Positions 40,701 through 47,063 of a DNA stretch of 64,000 bases are shown piece by piece. Position numbers and translations under genes: made by a program. This DNA is from Phycisphaerales bacterium. GTDB taxonomy: Bacteria > Planctomycetota > Phycisphaerae > Phycisphaerales > UBA1924. The notes under the pieces were generated by a model. The model was given only the letters and a program-made list of their open reading frames with translations, made no database searches and was not told the DNA's origin. The first letter of the stretch is position 1. Each line of letters begins with the position of its first letter. Location: contig JAJDCZ010000010.1 of assembly GCA_029260555.1 (NCBI GenBank), positions 1-64,000 on the forward strand. Direction: 5' to 3'.

Positions 40701-42499
40701 TCCAGGCCGTCACCAAACTCGTAGAGCGCTTTGCCAAAGCCGAAGTCAGTCAAATCCGTGAAATCCGCCGCGTCGAGCTTCACAAATCAAACGCTGGCGA
40801 AATACGCTTGCTGTTGCAAAGTGTTCTGGCTGGTCGTTCACTGGCAGGAGCACGAACAGGATCTTCAGGCCAGGCCACCAAACTCCGCTTCTATCGCGAC
40901 AAAATCGAATCTCAACTCCGTGACCAGGGCTACACCGAAGCCGAGTTTGATGGCTCAATCCGCGATCAAATCTCCCTGACCGCTGATCTTCGTACAAACT
41001 CCCTTCTTATCAATGCTCCCCCCGAGATGATGGACCTCATCAACACCATGATCGAGGATATTGAAAACACCGAAGCTGGTGAGCGACAAATCAAGTCATT
41101 CAAACTCATCAATGCTGATGCAAGACAGATGGCTTTGGTTCTTCGAGACCTGTTCAGCCTGAGTCAGCAGGGCGACCGCTTCGTTCTCGTTCCTACAGGC
41201 TTTGCTCCTGCAGATCCTTTTAATCCGGATGAGCCAGAAAATCCGCTCAACGCCACTTTGACACCCGTGCCCGACCAGAGGCAGGAACTCTCGCTCACCA
41301 TTGATGCCCGAACAAACTCCCTGCTCGTATCAGGTACAGAAGAATATCTGGATCTCGTCAAACAGGTCGTCGAAGAGCTTGATGCTATGGAAGGCACCGA
41401 CCGGGAAAGTCGCGTTTTCCAACTCAAAAATGCCCAGGCCGATCTGGTCGAGAGCACACTCCAACGCTACTTCAGTGATGAAGCCGGTCGCGTCCGTCAA
41501 ATGCTCAGCCCCTCACAGGCCGGCTCCCTCTCGCGTCAACTTGAAAACGAAGTCACCATCGTCGGCGATGCCAAAAGCCAAAAACTTCTCATCACTGCAT
41601 CACCTCGCTACATGGATACTGTTTCGCAAATTGTTGAGGAGCTTGATGCAGCTCCCTCACAGGTGCTTATCCAAGTCCTCCTCGCAGAAGTCACACTCGA
41701 CACCGCGAGCGATTGGGGTATGGATTTTAGCATCCCAGCCTTTGGAGGCGTCAGTGCTGGTATCAACACACTCGGTGCTGGTGGCGGCATCGCAACTGCG
41801 CTCGGTGTTCCAAACCTCTCAGTCTCGGCTGCTGACTTTGATCTGCTCATCCGTTCTCTTGAAGTCAATGGCAAACTGGAGGTCCTGTCCCGGCCTCAGA
41901 TTACGGTCCACAACAATGAACTCGCTACCATCAATGTCGGTGAGGATATTGCCATCGTGACTGGTGTCGATCGCTTCAGCCAGGGCAACTCAACCGCCAA
42001 TGTCGAACGCCGAGATGTCGGCATTCTCCTTGAAGTCACCCCTTCCATCGGTGCTGATGGCTTTGTTCGCATGTCGATCAAGCCTCAGATCTCAACCGTA
42101 TCCACTCGCACCACGCAAATCTCCGAAGGCTTTGAGTCACCCATCATCAACAAACGCGAAATAGACACAACCGTAACCGTTCGTGACGGCCACACCATCG
42201 TCATCGGTGGTCTCATCCAGACCACTGACGAACAACGGTTCACTAAAATTCCCATCCTGGGTGACATTCCCCTTCTCGGTGAAATATTCAAATCCAGACA
42301 AAAATCCGAGATCAAAACCGAACTTCTGGTCATTCTGACGCCTCGCATCATCCCCGGAGGCTCACAGGATTCCGTCAAGAAAATTCAACAACTCACAGAG
42401 CACGCCATCAAGGAACTTGTGGATCCTTCAGCTATTCGGCGCTCGCTCAAAACACAAGATCTGGATTACAAAGCCGAACCTGAAAAAGATGACAAATGA
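28790..42499 (+). CDS. gspD: Giant type II secretion secretin (GspD family)
   Basis: A 4,569-residue outer-membrane secretin. A signal peptide (about 1-24, cut after GLA) is followed by an N0/STN-like domain (about 47-115, FKDAPLDQVLDFFSRETGLS). About 50 tandem N1-type NolW/secretin_N domains follow from residue 142 to about 4288 (mean about 83 residues). Each has a strand-helix opening like RIVPLKQARVSDIADTL, a core strand like TNSLIVSA, and a closing helix ending in LD. A single C-terminal secretin channel domain runs from about 4292 to 4535 and includes the hallmark KIPILGDIPLLGEIFKSR. Ordinary GspD is about 650-700 residues with three such domains. GGAG six bases before the ATG supports the start. 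The gene stays open for 13.7 kb, so it is under selection. Its stop overlaps a lipoprotein start by 4 nt. Confidence 0.93.
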   Translation: MHRRKIAVFVSTLAIVWSTSQGLAQNDQLASSGTQNAQPDEQTVQPRISFNFKDAPLDQVLDFFSRETGLSIIFQTPAPKGVMTFISPRDYDLAEAITILNLNLQLQNARLTKEDTYLYLRTIDEAARQPEASSQGFTPDSFVTLYLPLDNANAKDVAEQIKPLISKYGKVLSLPAQNLLILVETATQSQRLRQIISAIDAVRPADAGTQIFPITNAKASDLVTTLRLLVPEREKTTIIDKQGKPQVIDDMTKPPLILQPDARSNSIIAVGSPAKLSQVQQLVTIMDSPEGVLTGRKLITFTLTHASTSDIQRQLTSLFSGLEPRAQPRILPLADVSKIAILGTPDQIIQASSLISEIDPPSGDPADSANTHRQTVRLPLKYIKPQSIQPLVSRLLTPRQNQVLRYATSPDQQSIIVTGPSADVDSFTKLVSSLDNEPQQDREIRLVHVASQDPQAALNRALELYELVREQDTSPLSTSLDASSSTLTLVATREVLDRFTTILRSVQDTQTVQRETRTYEIKSSKPSKVASKITRLARSLLKPDDGSPYAEPRIEPLDELDQLIVHATPSQFSVIEELITKLDEPEPGTDQFRIVPVTTGNPQELANRTLELYNQQIQGLDETIAGPIAVQVDQASGSLLLKGSAGGISRYTALLNQMQQLVPPTRNTQLTEIRFAKAQDVATSLKELLAGADSIEPSRKAPEPTIQVIDRLNSLLVTAEPAQHKIISDFIRRLDQLEPTDLPPLKLLQVRTADAVAIASMLSAQYGKRAQTDRVSRPVDVRADTATNTLIVSAHAELFDEIKAFVEEINRDQDEGPTRETVLFPLKVAKAVDVAKAMSTLYPQPPMPRDRRGNPMPWLQKPREVTVSADPSSNSLIIDAPSERIVSIKALAEKLDRVELPPVADIRTYHIVGAEINSVSRTLTALARQGMLSGPVQPGKQPVKVLVEAEPLSSTLIVAGDDVTFSRVEKMLEDLIAVPVERQLRIVPIANADAATVKDRALLIYNTQIESIPDASPVNVTINDSTNSLEVVADSQAMSRFMRVLDELQRQTGPARDLRMIELRYAKADQVISFLQDMVSTTQSLTLRNGPEPVFEAIEATNSLMIAAQPDQFVIIEQLVRSLDNQQSADRPPLRILRLRTTDAANLASILQKSYQARSVEQRAKLPVDVQADIATNTLVISAHPDVFPEIESIVNQLNETQSLDDNDREIRIFPLKFARAEELAKTIDEMFPEPPMPFERDRRGNSRPRPDLRQPKEVFVRADPGTNSLIVDAPSKRLAGFEQIVSSLDKQNPAENVELRTYRVLQADLNAVAKTLKDLSSRGALGGPSGSPISINIEPKTRLLIVSGPGEIFNAVERVLSELETAQDRPSTTMSIYHLKHARAERLQPLLEQLLITRARDTIAEDGAVIVNYESLIDVAADVASNTLIISAPVELQQLAEQLVKSLDTENAAIGKAIIRVLPLSYAEASQVASALNSVLPRIELPTGGKVTVLAAAGSNALMLTGAEKDLKIVQSIIEPLDAKPIDGDTPGVETFALENADASTIAKTVERLLIDQQQEDPRLLALRLRYSRGRGDLFKKPRIRVEADSRTNSLIVSGPSATVALAKTVIQRLDQPATQTERIVMTFTPKRADPRNLAQSVQRVANSTMPKGRVPLELVAEPRSASVVVIGTQDQVTQAVRLLGEFDDRTPALPRVEVRVFDITNIDAAAVSSTLSPLLNDRSRWPEALVYAERSGLVIPSPRINVDAQANRIIISAAPQLLSLAHELVSALDQPQATGVVELRVFALREGDANSVATALRTALTQTIKPGDPTPVVTPEPISNTIVVTANADQLEQAQLLVSKMDLTIEPDGVGVKTIYLQHAQALALAPLVQRVLTKADPMEGLPDWAKASLLARMASRGVVKSDQPVRVVAEPRLNALIVGGPVPILSLAEQIIAELDRTASQKQLVRSIKVISLLSADAAELAKNIQAVFEDEETGQLTPRIRVDVASNSLIVRASPEQMLTIDQLAKKIDAAALTGSRQLRMIPVDRSRVDANLMAQTLKSLMEKRSGIKVQIITTDQLLSGPDAQSPEPASDPKAEPLGYISPREQLYETLMTLRIIAVSNQPASLSTEPEDTTSEPAQTIRIAVDPATNSLIVIGSDRLASQIQDMVRALEKEMPRQPTSVHIVSLPQAADARLLKNLIDQTVRQIGRVTVDNPTGFTGRVAVMPDPTGAALVVWANETDFSPLKDLIASLSRLDSTNQLTIKVYPLVNVRADRAVAAINDLVNPRPRGRLARQVRSSMMTLDIQGSEVQARIDPGTVRVTTDPSGSSIIVAAPHESISLIDRFISVIDQSPVADRLAIRRYVLKNADAPVLSRTLQTLMDSQRQGPGARDMPRARFVADSRTNALLVTASQQQHEEVQRLLQTADAETPDDGMELAIIALQNADATTVKRVVEQAIIGNDPAKKDRVQISAEKNSNLFVVRAKPEVLTQIRDIVERVDSTQVAGPPVRTIKLERADAGAVASSLQRFFADRTRNASRSGRRSVSAITITGDRRTGTLVVSASDEDFDQIKSLAASFDAPESSREMQFRIVPLKQARVSDIADTLQNITYELQYERMYSSRRGRQSQQSSEDRFFIETNERTNTVLVMGEGPILDTVLSIIEKLDQPPSDQTIKIVKAIPVENADLDALSRIIQSSFSTPGWRFWRGPDPDGIQVQIDRRRRLLILVGKQPIVEQALGYIAQLDEASGKPNQTIQSIALQYAQADRAARSLTQFFRARARAQGLRGDEVTIIGSRDGNVLIVSADEESLTMVNELVEQIDHPDIGDDRSFAVYELANADARETAQALRAMFPRSQRPEDRILITPRPTTNSLIVSSPADKLDRVKELVDQLDAPPNTDNVQMATIALESARANEVAKALKSALPASIKVTITPLARSNALWVTGSAESIDLVRQRVADLDIKPTQPMISFRRIKLDHAIASELSYTLNRLSRQWPRQPGDPAPSIDYNDSDNTLAISATPAEMDQIEKMIEQLDIQSESPMVTEFVKLKFADSEQIVKALKVFYGPYAFAAQTPGATRVAMVADPSSNSLIISAPQEEWDGIREQLAALDTEEYDVSRQLKILPLKYADAQSLARALNDGFRAPLQDQIKRDQLERQNTKSNRPKDNGSNALPVLVPNEGAPAVSAEIQTNSLLVFASRTDFLRIQEIVTQLDQPEFTNLPTPHVIPLDSGRASTIAAAVREMFRTQSTGRNQGVRSVIVFGDDASNSLIIRAGENDFALIQELVASIQQQEDRSRADVRVLPLINIPAARIAPTLLKAFSPTASQQGQTIAIQIDRDSNSLLITSSKQLFDQIKAVAQTLDDQNDQDEQDPDDQSIIPTPGIGQSVHITELVNNAPQAMKSLLESLGVTRAQPADRPGIVAEPVIIVALTNQRAIAIVASHADGKRLLSLIKTLDTQPINTEQSLSLVPLQIASADGVVATLRKMLQPAQDASGSPAAQALAEQVRRLQLTLQGIASDPVELDLTAPIRLIPDTQINAVIVGSTPANVAAISEIIRTLDTMPIGQAVVVRFFPLDNASSTRIKRILDDLFAKGKVLGKLPGIKRQALPSSATGQALAGEIAISVDDRTNTLIAAGTEEAVTLVEILVNQLDNNETTSWVQPNLIQLKHADASRLADKLNEVLVKGIASSSDSLGLQRQIARLRVLPDGNQGDPIQTDLFTPLTGLIISAEPQLNALIVVGSQANTSAVIALAKMLDVPQASASNTVRVFPLEHAAADRILSIIQGVFDQREKSIDTRPEDRLMAVADSRTNALIVSTSPRSFSILESLLKTLDGPDASFTVNLHIIPIIGADARQIAPLVQRLMKERLAGQKQSGRVRSPNDTFTVAAEPTTNSLIIAASNENFQMIRDLLDTLMGDAQTLSSAERVELIPVSSGTADDIASWINEIYAQKENIRRGPKAVTVLSNNRLNTLIVSGTDADIQAVTKLVERFAKAEVSQIREIRRVELHKSNAGEIRLLLQSVLAGRSLAGARTGSSGQATKLRFYRDKIESQLRDQGYTEAEFDGSIRDQISLTADLRTNSLLINAPPEMMDLINTMIEDIENTEAGERQIKSFKLINADARQMALVLRDLFSLSQQGDRFVLVPTGFAPADPFNPDEPENPLNATLTPVPDQRQELSLTIDARTNSLLVSGTEEYLDLVKQVVEELDAMEGTDRESRVFQLKNAQADLVESTLQRYFSDEAGRVRQMLSPSQAGSLSRQLENEVTIVGDAKSQKLLITASPRYMDTVSQIVEELDAAPSQVLIQVLLAEVTLDTASDWGMDFSIPAFGGVSAGINTLGAGGGIATALGVPNLSVSAADFDLLIRSLEVNGKLEVLSRPQITVHNNELATINVGEDIAIVTGVDRFSQGNSTANVERRDVGILLEVTPSIGADGFVRMSIKPQISTVSTRTTQISEGFESPIINKREIDTTVTVRDGHTIVIGGLIQTTDEQRFTKIPILGDIPLLGEIFKSRQKSEIKTELLVILTPRIIPGGSQDSVKKIQQLTEHAIKELVDPSAIRRSLKTQDLDYKAEPEKDDK
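30563..31738 (+). repeat. First copy of a five-domain super-repeat in the giant secretin
   Basis: Residues about 592-983 hold five N-type domains in fixed order. Their diagnostic words are RALELYN-like (TLELYNQQI), IRFAKAQDVATSL, TATNTLIVSAHAELF, PQPPMPRDRRGNP and RTYHIVGAEIN. The same order recurs in the next 391 residues. Confidence 0.8.
31739..32911 (+). repeat. Second copy of the five-domain super-repeat
   Basis: Residues about 984-1374 repeat the order of the preceding block: ALLIYNTQIES, LRYAKADQVISFL, IATNTLVISAHPDVF, PEPPMPFERDRRGNS and RTYRVLQADLN. Copies are diverged but collinear, which implies an old duplication of about 1.17 kb. Confidence 0.8.
39146..39730 (+). repeat. First copy of a two-domain repeat with a DxT-P insert in the secretin
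   Basis: Residues about 3453-3647: two N-type domains, the first with an inserted loop containing SDPVELDLTAPIRLIPDTQ. The pair is matched by the next block. Confidence 0.65.
39731..40279 (+). repeat. Second copy of the two-domain repeat in the secretin
   Basis: Residues about 3648-3830: the first domain has the similar insert GDPIQTDLFTPLTGLIISA and the second opens NTVRVFPLEHAAADRIL, parallel to VVVRFFPLDNASSTRIK in the first block. Confidence 0.65.
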
Positions 42500-43008
42500 T
42501 CAAATCTCATTACACGCATCTTTTATTCATCTCACTTGCTTTACTTGTTTTAGCACCCATGTGGGGCTGCACAAGCTCGCCAGAGCAACGATCCGCACGC
42601 CTTGGTAATACTCACCAGCAGCATGCGGTCTACCGTGTTGCACTTTTTGCAGCTGCGTTTGAAGACACCAACTCCAACGGTTACCTTGACTCATTACCAG
42701 TCACCATCATGCTCTTTGCAGGCACCGCAGAAAATCCCGATCCCGTGCAAAGTCGTGGCAAAATACTGTTCTACATCGCCGATCCAGATGGCAAAGTCAT
42801 TCGCTCATGGGATATCAATCGCGATCTTCAAAAAGCCGCTCTTCGCATCTACCAGGGGCTCCCCAGCTACCAGTTCACCCTCAGCCTTCTCGAAACTGGA
42901 GGCGACCGCCTCAATGTCTCCAATGTCCAGTTCTGGGTCGACTATCAGCCCGATTCAGGGCTGCCTGTTGCATCCAAACCCATGGTCCTCAAAGCCGGGA
43001 AAAAATAG
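42496..43008 (+). CDS. Small lipoprotein coupled to the giant secretin
   Basis: A 170-residue protein with lipobox MWGC at about 22-25 after a hydrophobic signal, so a lipid-anchored envelope protein. After the anchor the segment FEDTNSNGYLDSLPV looks like a calcium-type Asp loop. The rest is a beta-rich domain (VTIMLFAG, KILFYIADPDG, YQFTLSLLE, VQFWVDYQ) I do not recognise. The ATG overlaps the secretin stop as ATGA, so production is tied to the secretin. Small lipoproteins beside secretins often act as pilotins that bring the secretin to the outer membrane; that role here is inference from position only. Confidence 0.8.
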   Translation: MIKSHYTHLLFISLALLVLAPMWGCTSSPEQRSARLGNTHQQHAVYRVALFAAAFEDTNSNGYLDSLPVTIMLFAGTAENPDPVQSRGKILFYIADPDGKVIRSWDINRDLQKAALRIYQGLPSYQFTLSLLETGGDRLNVSNVQFWVDYQPDSGLPVASKPMVLKAGKK

Positions 43009-43144
43009 AGCGCCGTTCCAAAGCCAAATCCTGCACACTCAGTTAGCGCAATCTTCACATTCTAAACAGTACTCGCGCAGTCTTTTCAGCAATGATTGCT
43101 CATTCGTCAGGTGCAGTTCGATTCACCCCCTTTTGGAGATTCAA

Positions 43145-44113
43145 ATGAAAGCGTTCCTTCCAACCTGTGCAGCAATCCTCTTCTCAGCCTCGGCATTCGC
43201 CCAGGCTCAGGTCGATCCGAATCTTTCAACATACCAACCCTCCCAAGGCGTCGTTGGCAGTCTCAAAAGTATCGGCTCAGACACCATGAACAACATGATG
43301 GCTCTCTGGTCTGAGCAGTTCAAAAAGTTCTACCCCAATGTCAAACCCGAAATCGATGGCAAAGGCTCATCCACCGCTCCCCCCGCCCTCATCCAGGGTC
43401 AGAGCCAGTTCGGCCCCATGAGCCGCGCCATGAAATCCTCGGAAGTCGACAAGTTTCAAAAAGCCTTCGGCTACAAACCTACCCCCCTGCGTGCCGCCAT
43501 CGATTGCCTTGCTGTTTATGTCAACAAAGACTGCCCACTCGATGAAATCAGCTTCGATCAACTCATTCAGGTCTTCTCCGTCGCAGGCCACGACATGACC
43601 TGGGGTGACCTTGGTGTCACCGATTCCAAGTTCAAGTTCAAGCCCATCAGTATCTATGGCAGAAACTCGGCTTCTGGAACCTACAGCTATTTCAAAAAAA
43701 TCGCCCTCGCTGGCAACGATTACAAGCCAACCGTCAAAGAACAGCCCGGCTCCTCCGCAGTTGTCCAGGGTGTCGCCACTGATCTCTTCGGCATCGGCTA
43801 TTCAGGACTCGGCTACAAAACCGCTGATGTCAAAGTTCTCAATGTATCTCCCGCCCAGGGCGAAGAGGCCATCCCCGCAGCTGCTGAATACGCATACACC
43901 GGCGAATATCCCCTCGCCCGATTCCTCTATCTCTATGTCAACTACGACAGTCGCACCGGCCTTGACCCCCTCCGGGCTGAGTTCGTCCGGCTCGTCTTCT
44001 CAAAGCAAGGCCAGGAAGCCGTCGTCAAAGATGGATACATCCCCGTCGGTGGCGATCTTGCAAATCAAGAACTCGCCAAGGTTGGACTTCTCACAAAAGA
44101 GTCCGGCCGGTGA
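43145..44113 (+). CDS. pstS: Phosphate ABC transporter substrate-binding protein
   Basis: A 322-residue periplasmic phosphate-binding protein. Signal peptide MKAFLPTCAAILFSASAFAQA; mature start near 20. Family motifs visible: IGSDTMNNMM and the phosphate-binding GRNSASGTYSYFKK, and a PGSSAVVQGV stretch. It captures phosphate and delivers it to the PstC/PstA permeases next to it. ATG 43145 is supported by GGAG; a long open frame upstream in the same phase overlaps the lipoprotein gene and is a shadow. It starts the pst operon after a 136-bp gap. I see no clear Pho box but cannot exclude one. Confidence 0.95.
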   Translation: MKAFLPTCAAILFSASAFAQAQVDPNLSTYQPSQGVVGSLKSIGSDTMNNMMALWSEQFKKFYPNVKPEIDGKGSSTAPPALIQGQSQFGPMSRAMKSSEVDKFQKAFGYKPTPLRAAIDCLAVYVNKDCPLDEISFDQLIQVFSVAGHDMTWGDLGVTDSKFKFKPISIYGRNSASGTYSYFKKIALAGNDYKPTVKEQPGSSAVVQGVATDLFGIGYSGLGYKTADVKVLNVSPAQGEEAIPAAAEYAYTGEYPLARFLYLYVNYDSRTGLDPLRAEFVRLVFSKQGQEAVVKDGYIPVGGDLANQELAKVGLLTKESGR

Positions 44114-44184
44114 TATCATCGCATATCATCTCCCGATGATCAGCCAGCTCTTTCGTCCAATGGTCCTGAAAGCGGATTCTTTCA

Positions 44185-47046
44185 ATGTCAAAATCGAATC
44201 CCCCAAAGGTTCCCATTCAGCGTAAAACCCGCCCCGGCGTTTACCGTGCCGATCAACTGGCTGGTTTGATCATCAGATTCGGAGGCATGGGAGTTCTCGT
44301 TGCAGTCCTCGGCATCAGCGTCTACCTCGCAGTTGTCGTCCTCCCGCTCTTCTCCCGTGGCAAGGCAGACCTGATCGCCACCGGCCAGCTGGCCGTTTCA
44401 CAAAATCAGCTGGCTGGTGGAGTCATCTCACTCCAGATCGACGAACAACGCACATCGATGCTCCTGGTTAATCGCCAGGGCATCGCTTTTCATATCTCGC
44501 TTCATGATGGATCGGTTCTCGAAAAGATCAATCTCATCCCACAAAACACTACGCTCACCAGCTACGCCTACAACACCAGCAACGGCTCACTCGCACTTGG
44601 CCTCAGCGATGGCTCAGCCATCGTTGGCACACTCGACTTCAAAGAACTCGTCCTGCCTTCGCCTCCAGAGCTCCAAAATCTCCCCCCGGGTCAAACACAA
44701 TCCGTTCCCGCTTCCACGCTCCAGATAGATTCCAACCAGCCCCAGCAGATCGTACTGGCACAGCGCATCGATCCGGACCGAATCCGGATCATTCAACCCA
44801 ACATTCAGCTCAGTCAACCTCTCCCCATTAAGCTCCACTCTGACGATGCATCAAACACCGACCCTCAACCCATCACGCTCATTGACTACATCAAAATAGG
44901 GCCCAAGCAGTTCCTTGTTGCATCTTCTCACACCGGCACTGCATCCTACAGCACCATCCGTACCATCCGTCCTCTCGGCGGCGGCCCGCCACGCACAAAA
45001 CTCCGCTCAACACTCTTCACACTCGACTCCAAATCCCCCGATCACCTCAAACTCATCGCAGATGGCACCCAGATCCTCACCATCATGAACGATGGCTCCT
45101 GCGATCGCTATAACGCTGCAATACCACGCACTCAACCCATCAAAATAATCCAGTCCATGCAACTCTTGCCCGCTGACCGTTCGCTCACCACACTCACCAT
45201 GCTCCTTGGCTCAAGAACGCTCCTCGTGGGTGATAACGCAGGCACAATCTACGCATGGTTCATCGCTCGCGACCCTCAAGCTGGCACCACAGACGCCCTC
45301 AATCTCGTCATGGGCCACAAGTTGCAAAGCACAAAGAACGCCATCTCTGCCATCGCTTCAAGCTGGCGTGATCGCTCCATCGCCATCGGCTCCACCTCAC
45401 AATCTGTTGTCGTAAGAAATGTCACCAGCCACAAGCATGTTGCTTCCATTCAGTCAGATGTCAACGATCCAATCCTCGCGATTGCCATGGCACCAAAGAA
45501 CGATGGCATCGTCTGGATCGATAATCAAGCCCGCTATTCCAACGCCTCCTTTGAACCCGGATATCCTGAGATCACCACCAAAACCCTCTTTGGCAAGGTC
45601 CACTTTGAAGGCGAGCCCCAGGGCGGTTATGTCTATCAATCCTCCGCTGCAGACGATACTGCTGAGATTAAGCTCAGCCTCGTCCCACTCATCTTCGGCA
45701 CAATCAAAGCAACCGTCTTTGCCATGGCTTTTGCCATACCGCTGGGTGTCCTTGCTGCGATTTACTCCAGCGAGTTCCTTTCTCCATCTGTTCGCAGGAT
45801 CACCAAACCCGTCATCGAAGTCATGGCTTCTGTCCCCTCCGTCGTGCTCGGCTTCTTCGCTGCGATGATCGTCGCCCCCTTCGCTCGCGATGCCTTACCT
45901 GCAATCCTCGCAGCTCTCGCCCTCATTCCCCTCTGTGCGGTGCTCGCTTCTCATATCTACTGCAAACTTCTCCCCACACGCATCACCCGCAGCCAGCGAA
46001 GCAAGTTCCAAATCCTGTCCATCGCCCTGACGCTTCTGATCGCACTGGTCCTTTCAGTCCCGGTTGGCTCAGCTGTTCAAGGCTGGCTCTTTGCCCCCAG
46101 CCAGGCAGACTTGCTCCTGCTGGCAGGCTCGTACGAACCCGTCTCTGAGCAGGATCGCCCCGCATGGATCGGCACTCGTGATGCTCTGAGCCTTAATGAT
46201 CAAAGACGCCTGCGTGCAGCTGGCTTGGCCTTTCGTGATGGCCAGGTCGTTCGCCCTGTCAAGCCTGATTCAGACGAACAAATGCAGACACTCATGCTCA
46301 GCCTCAAATCCAGGCATTTGGATCAACCAGACATCCGAAGCTGGCTCGATGGCAACATCTCAAATCCCTGGCCAGGCTGGTTCCTTGCTCTCATCGCACC
46401 TGCCTTTGCAATCGTCATCCTCGCACAATACCGACTCTTGCCTCGGTCACTCATCCAAAAGTCCCAAGGCTTCACAGGTCTCATCATCACCTTCATACTC
46501 TCTCTCACGCTCGCAGCTCTTGGTGCTTATCTGCTCACGAGTCTCAGCTTTGATACAAGAGACTCGATCTTTGGCACCTTCTCCCAGAGAAACTCCCTCG
46601 TCGTTGGTCTCATCATGGGCATCACCATCATCCCCATCATCTTTACCATCAGCGAAGATTCCATGCTCAGCGTTCCCAACTCGCTCCGCTCAGCGTCGCT
46701 CGGTGCGGGAGCAACACCTTGGCAAACCGCGCTTCGCGTCGTTCTTCCCGTCGCAGCCTCAGGCATCTTCTCCGCATGCATGATCGGTCTGGGTCGAGCG
46801 GTCGGCGAAACCATGATCGTTCTCATGGCCACCGGCAACACCCCCATCATGCAATGGAACGCTTTTTCAGGTATGCGTACACTCGCTGCCAATATCGCTG
46901 TCGAACTACCCGAAGCCCCCGTAGGCACCACGCACTATCGTGTGCTATTCCTCTGTGGCGTGGTCCTTTTCATCATGACATTTGTCATCAACTCAACCGC
47001 TGAAATCGTTCGTCAGCACTTTCGTCGGAAAAATGCACTGCTCTGA
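44185..47046 (+). CDS. pstC: Phosphate ABC transporter permease PstC with large propeller-like domain
   Basis: A 953-residue permease, three times the size of E. coli PstC. A membrane helix near 28-55 is followed by about 430 residues of repeated beta strands (VISLQIDEQR, LALGLSDGSAIVG, LLVGDNAGTIYAWF). I read these as a periplasmic beta-propeller. The transport domain then begins near 508 (IKATVFAMAFAIPLGVLAA) with PSVVLGFFAAMIV. A soluble insert of about 100 residues (about 640-730) interrupts the helices. The EAA loop (AGATPWQTALRVVLPVAASG) and GLGRAVGETMIVLMATG close it. This enlarged form is known from some proteobacteria. Role: phosphate uptake with PstA. Confidence 0.92.
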   Translation: MSKSNPPKVPIQRKTRPGVYRADQLAGLIIRFGGMGVLVAVLGISVYLAVVVLPLFSRGKADLIATGQLAVSQNQLAGGVISLQIDEQRTSMLLVNRQGIAFHISLHDGSVLEKINLIPQNTTLTSYAYNTSNGSLALGLSDGSAIVGTLDFKELVLPSPPELQNLPPGQTQSVPASTLQIDSNQPQQIVLAQRIDPDRIRIIQPNIQLSQPLPIKLHSDDASNTDPQPITLIDYIKIGPKQFLVASSHTGTASYSTIRTIRPLGGGPPRTKLRSTLFTLDSKSPDHLKLIADGTQILTIMNDGSCDRYNAAIPRTQPIKIIQSMQLLPADRSLTTLTMLLGSRTLLVGDNAGTIYAWFIARDPQAGTTDALNLVMGHKLQSTKNAISAIASSWRDRSIAIGSTSQSVVVRNVTSHKHVASIQSDVNDPILAIAMAPKNDGIVWIDNQARYSNASFEPGYPEITTKTLFGKVHFEGEPQGGYVYQSSAADDTAEIKLSLVPLIFGTIKATVFAMAFAIPLGVLAAIYSSEFLSPSVRRITKPVIEVMASVPSVVLGFFAAMIVAPFARDALPAILAALALIPLCAVLASHIYCKLLPTRITRSQRSKFQILSIALTLLIALVLSVPVGSAVQGWLFAPSQADLLLLAGSYEPVSEQDRPAWIGTRDALSLNDQRRLRAAGLAFRDGQVVRPVKPDSDEQMQTLMLSLKSRHLDQPDIRSWLDGNISNPWPGWFLALIAPAFAIVILAQYRLLPRSLIQKSQGFTGLIITFILSLTLAALGAYLLTSLSFDTRDSIFGTFSQRNSLVVGLIMGITIIPIIFTISEDSMLSVPNSLRSASLGAGATPWQTALRVVLPVAASGIFSACMIGLGRAVGETMIVLMATGNTPIMQWNAFSGMRTLAANIAVELPEAPVGTTHYRVLFLCGVVLFIMTFVINSTAEIVRQHFRRKNALL

Positions 47047-47063
47047 GTATTTCAACACCTTTT

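Noticed and set aside
28790-42499. Giant secretin as an assembly artefact of collapsed or expanded repeats
   Set aside because: The units differ strongly at DNA and protein level and the frame is open throughout, which an artefact of copied repeats would not give.
42602-43144. In-frame upstream extension of pstS
   Set aside because: It runs over the lipoprotein gene; the signal peptide and ribosome site are at 43145.
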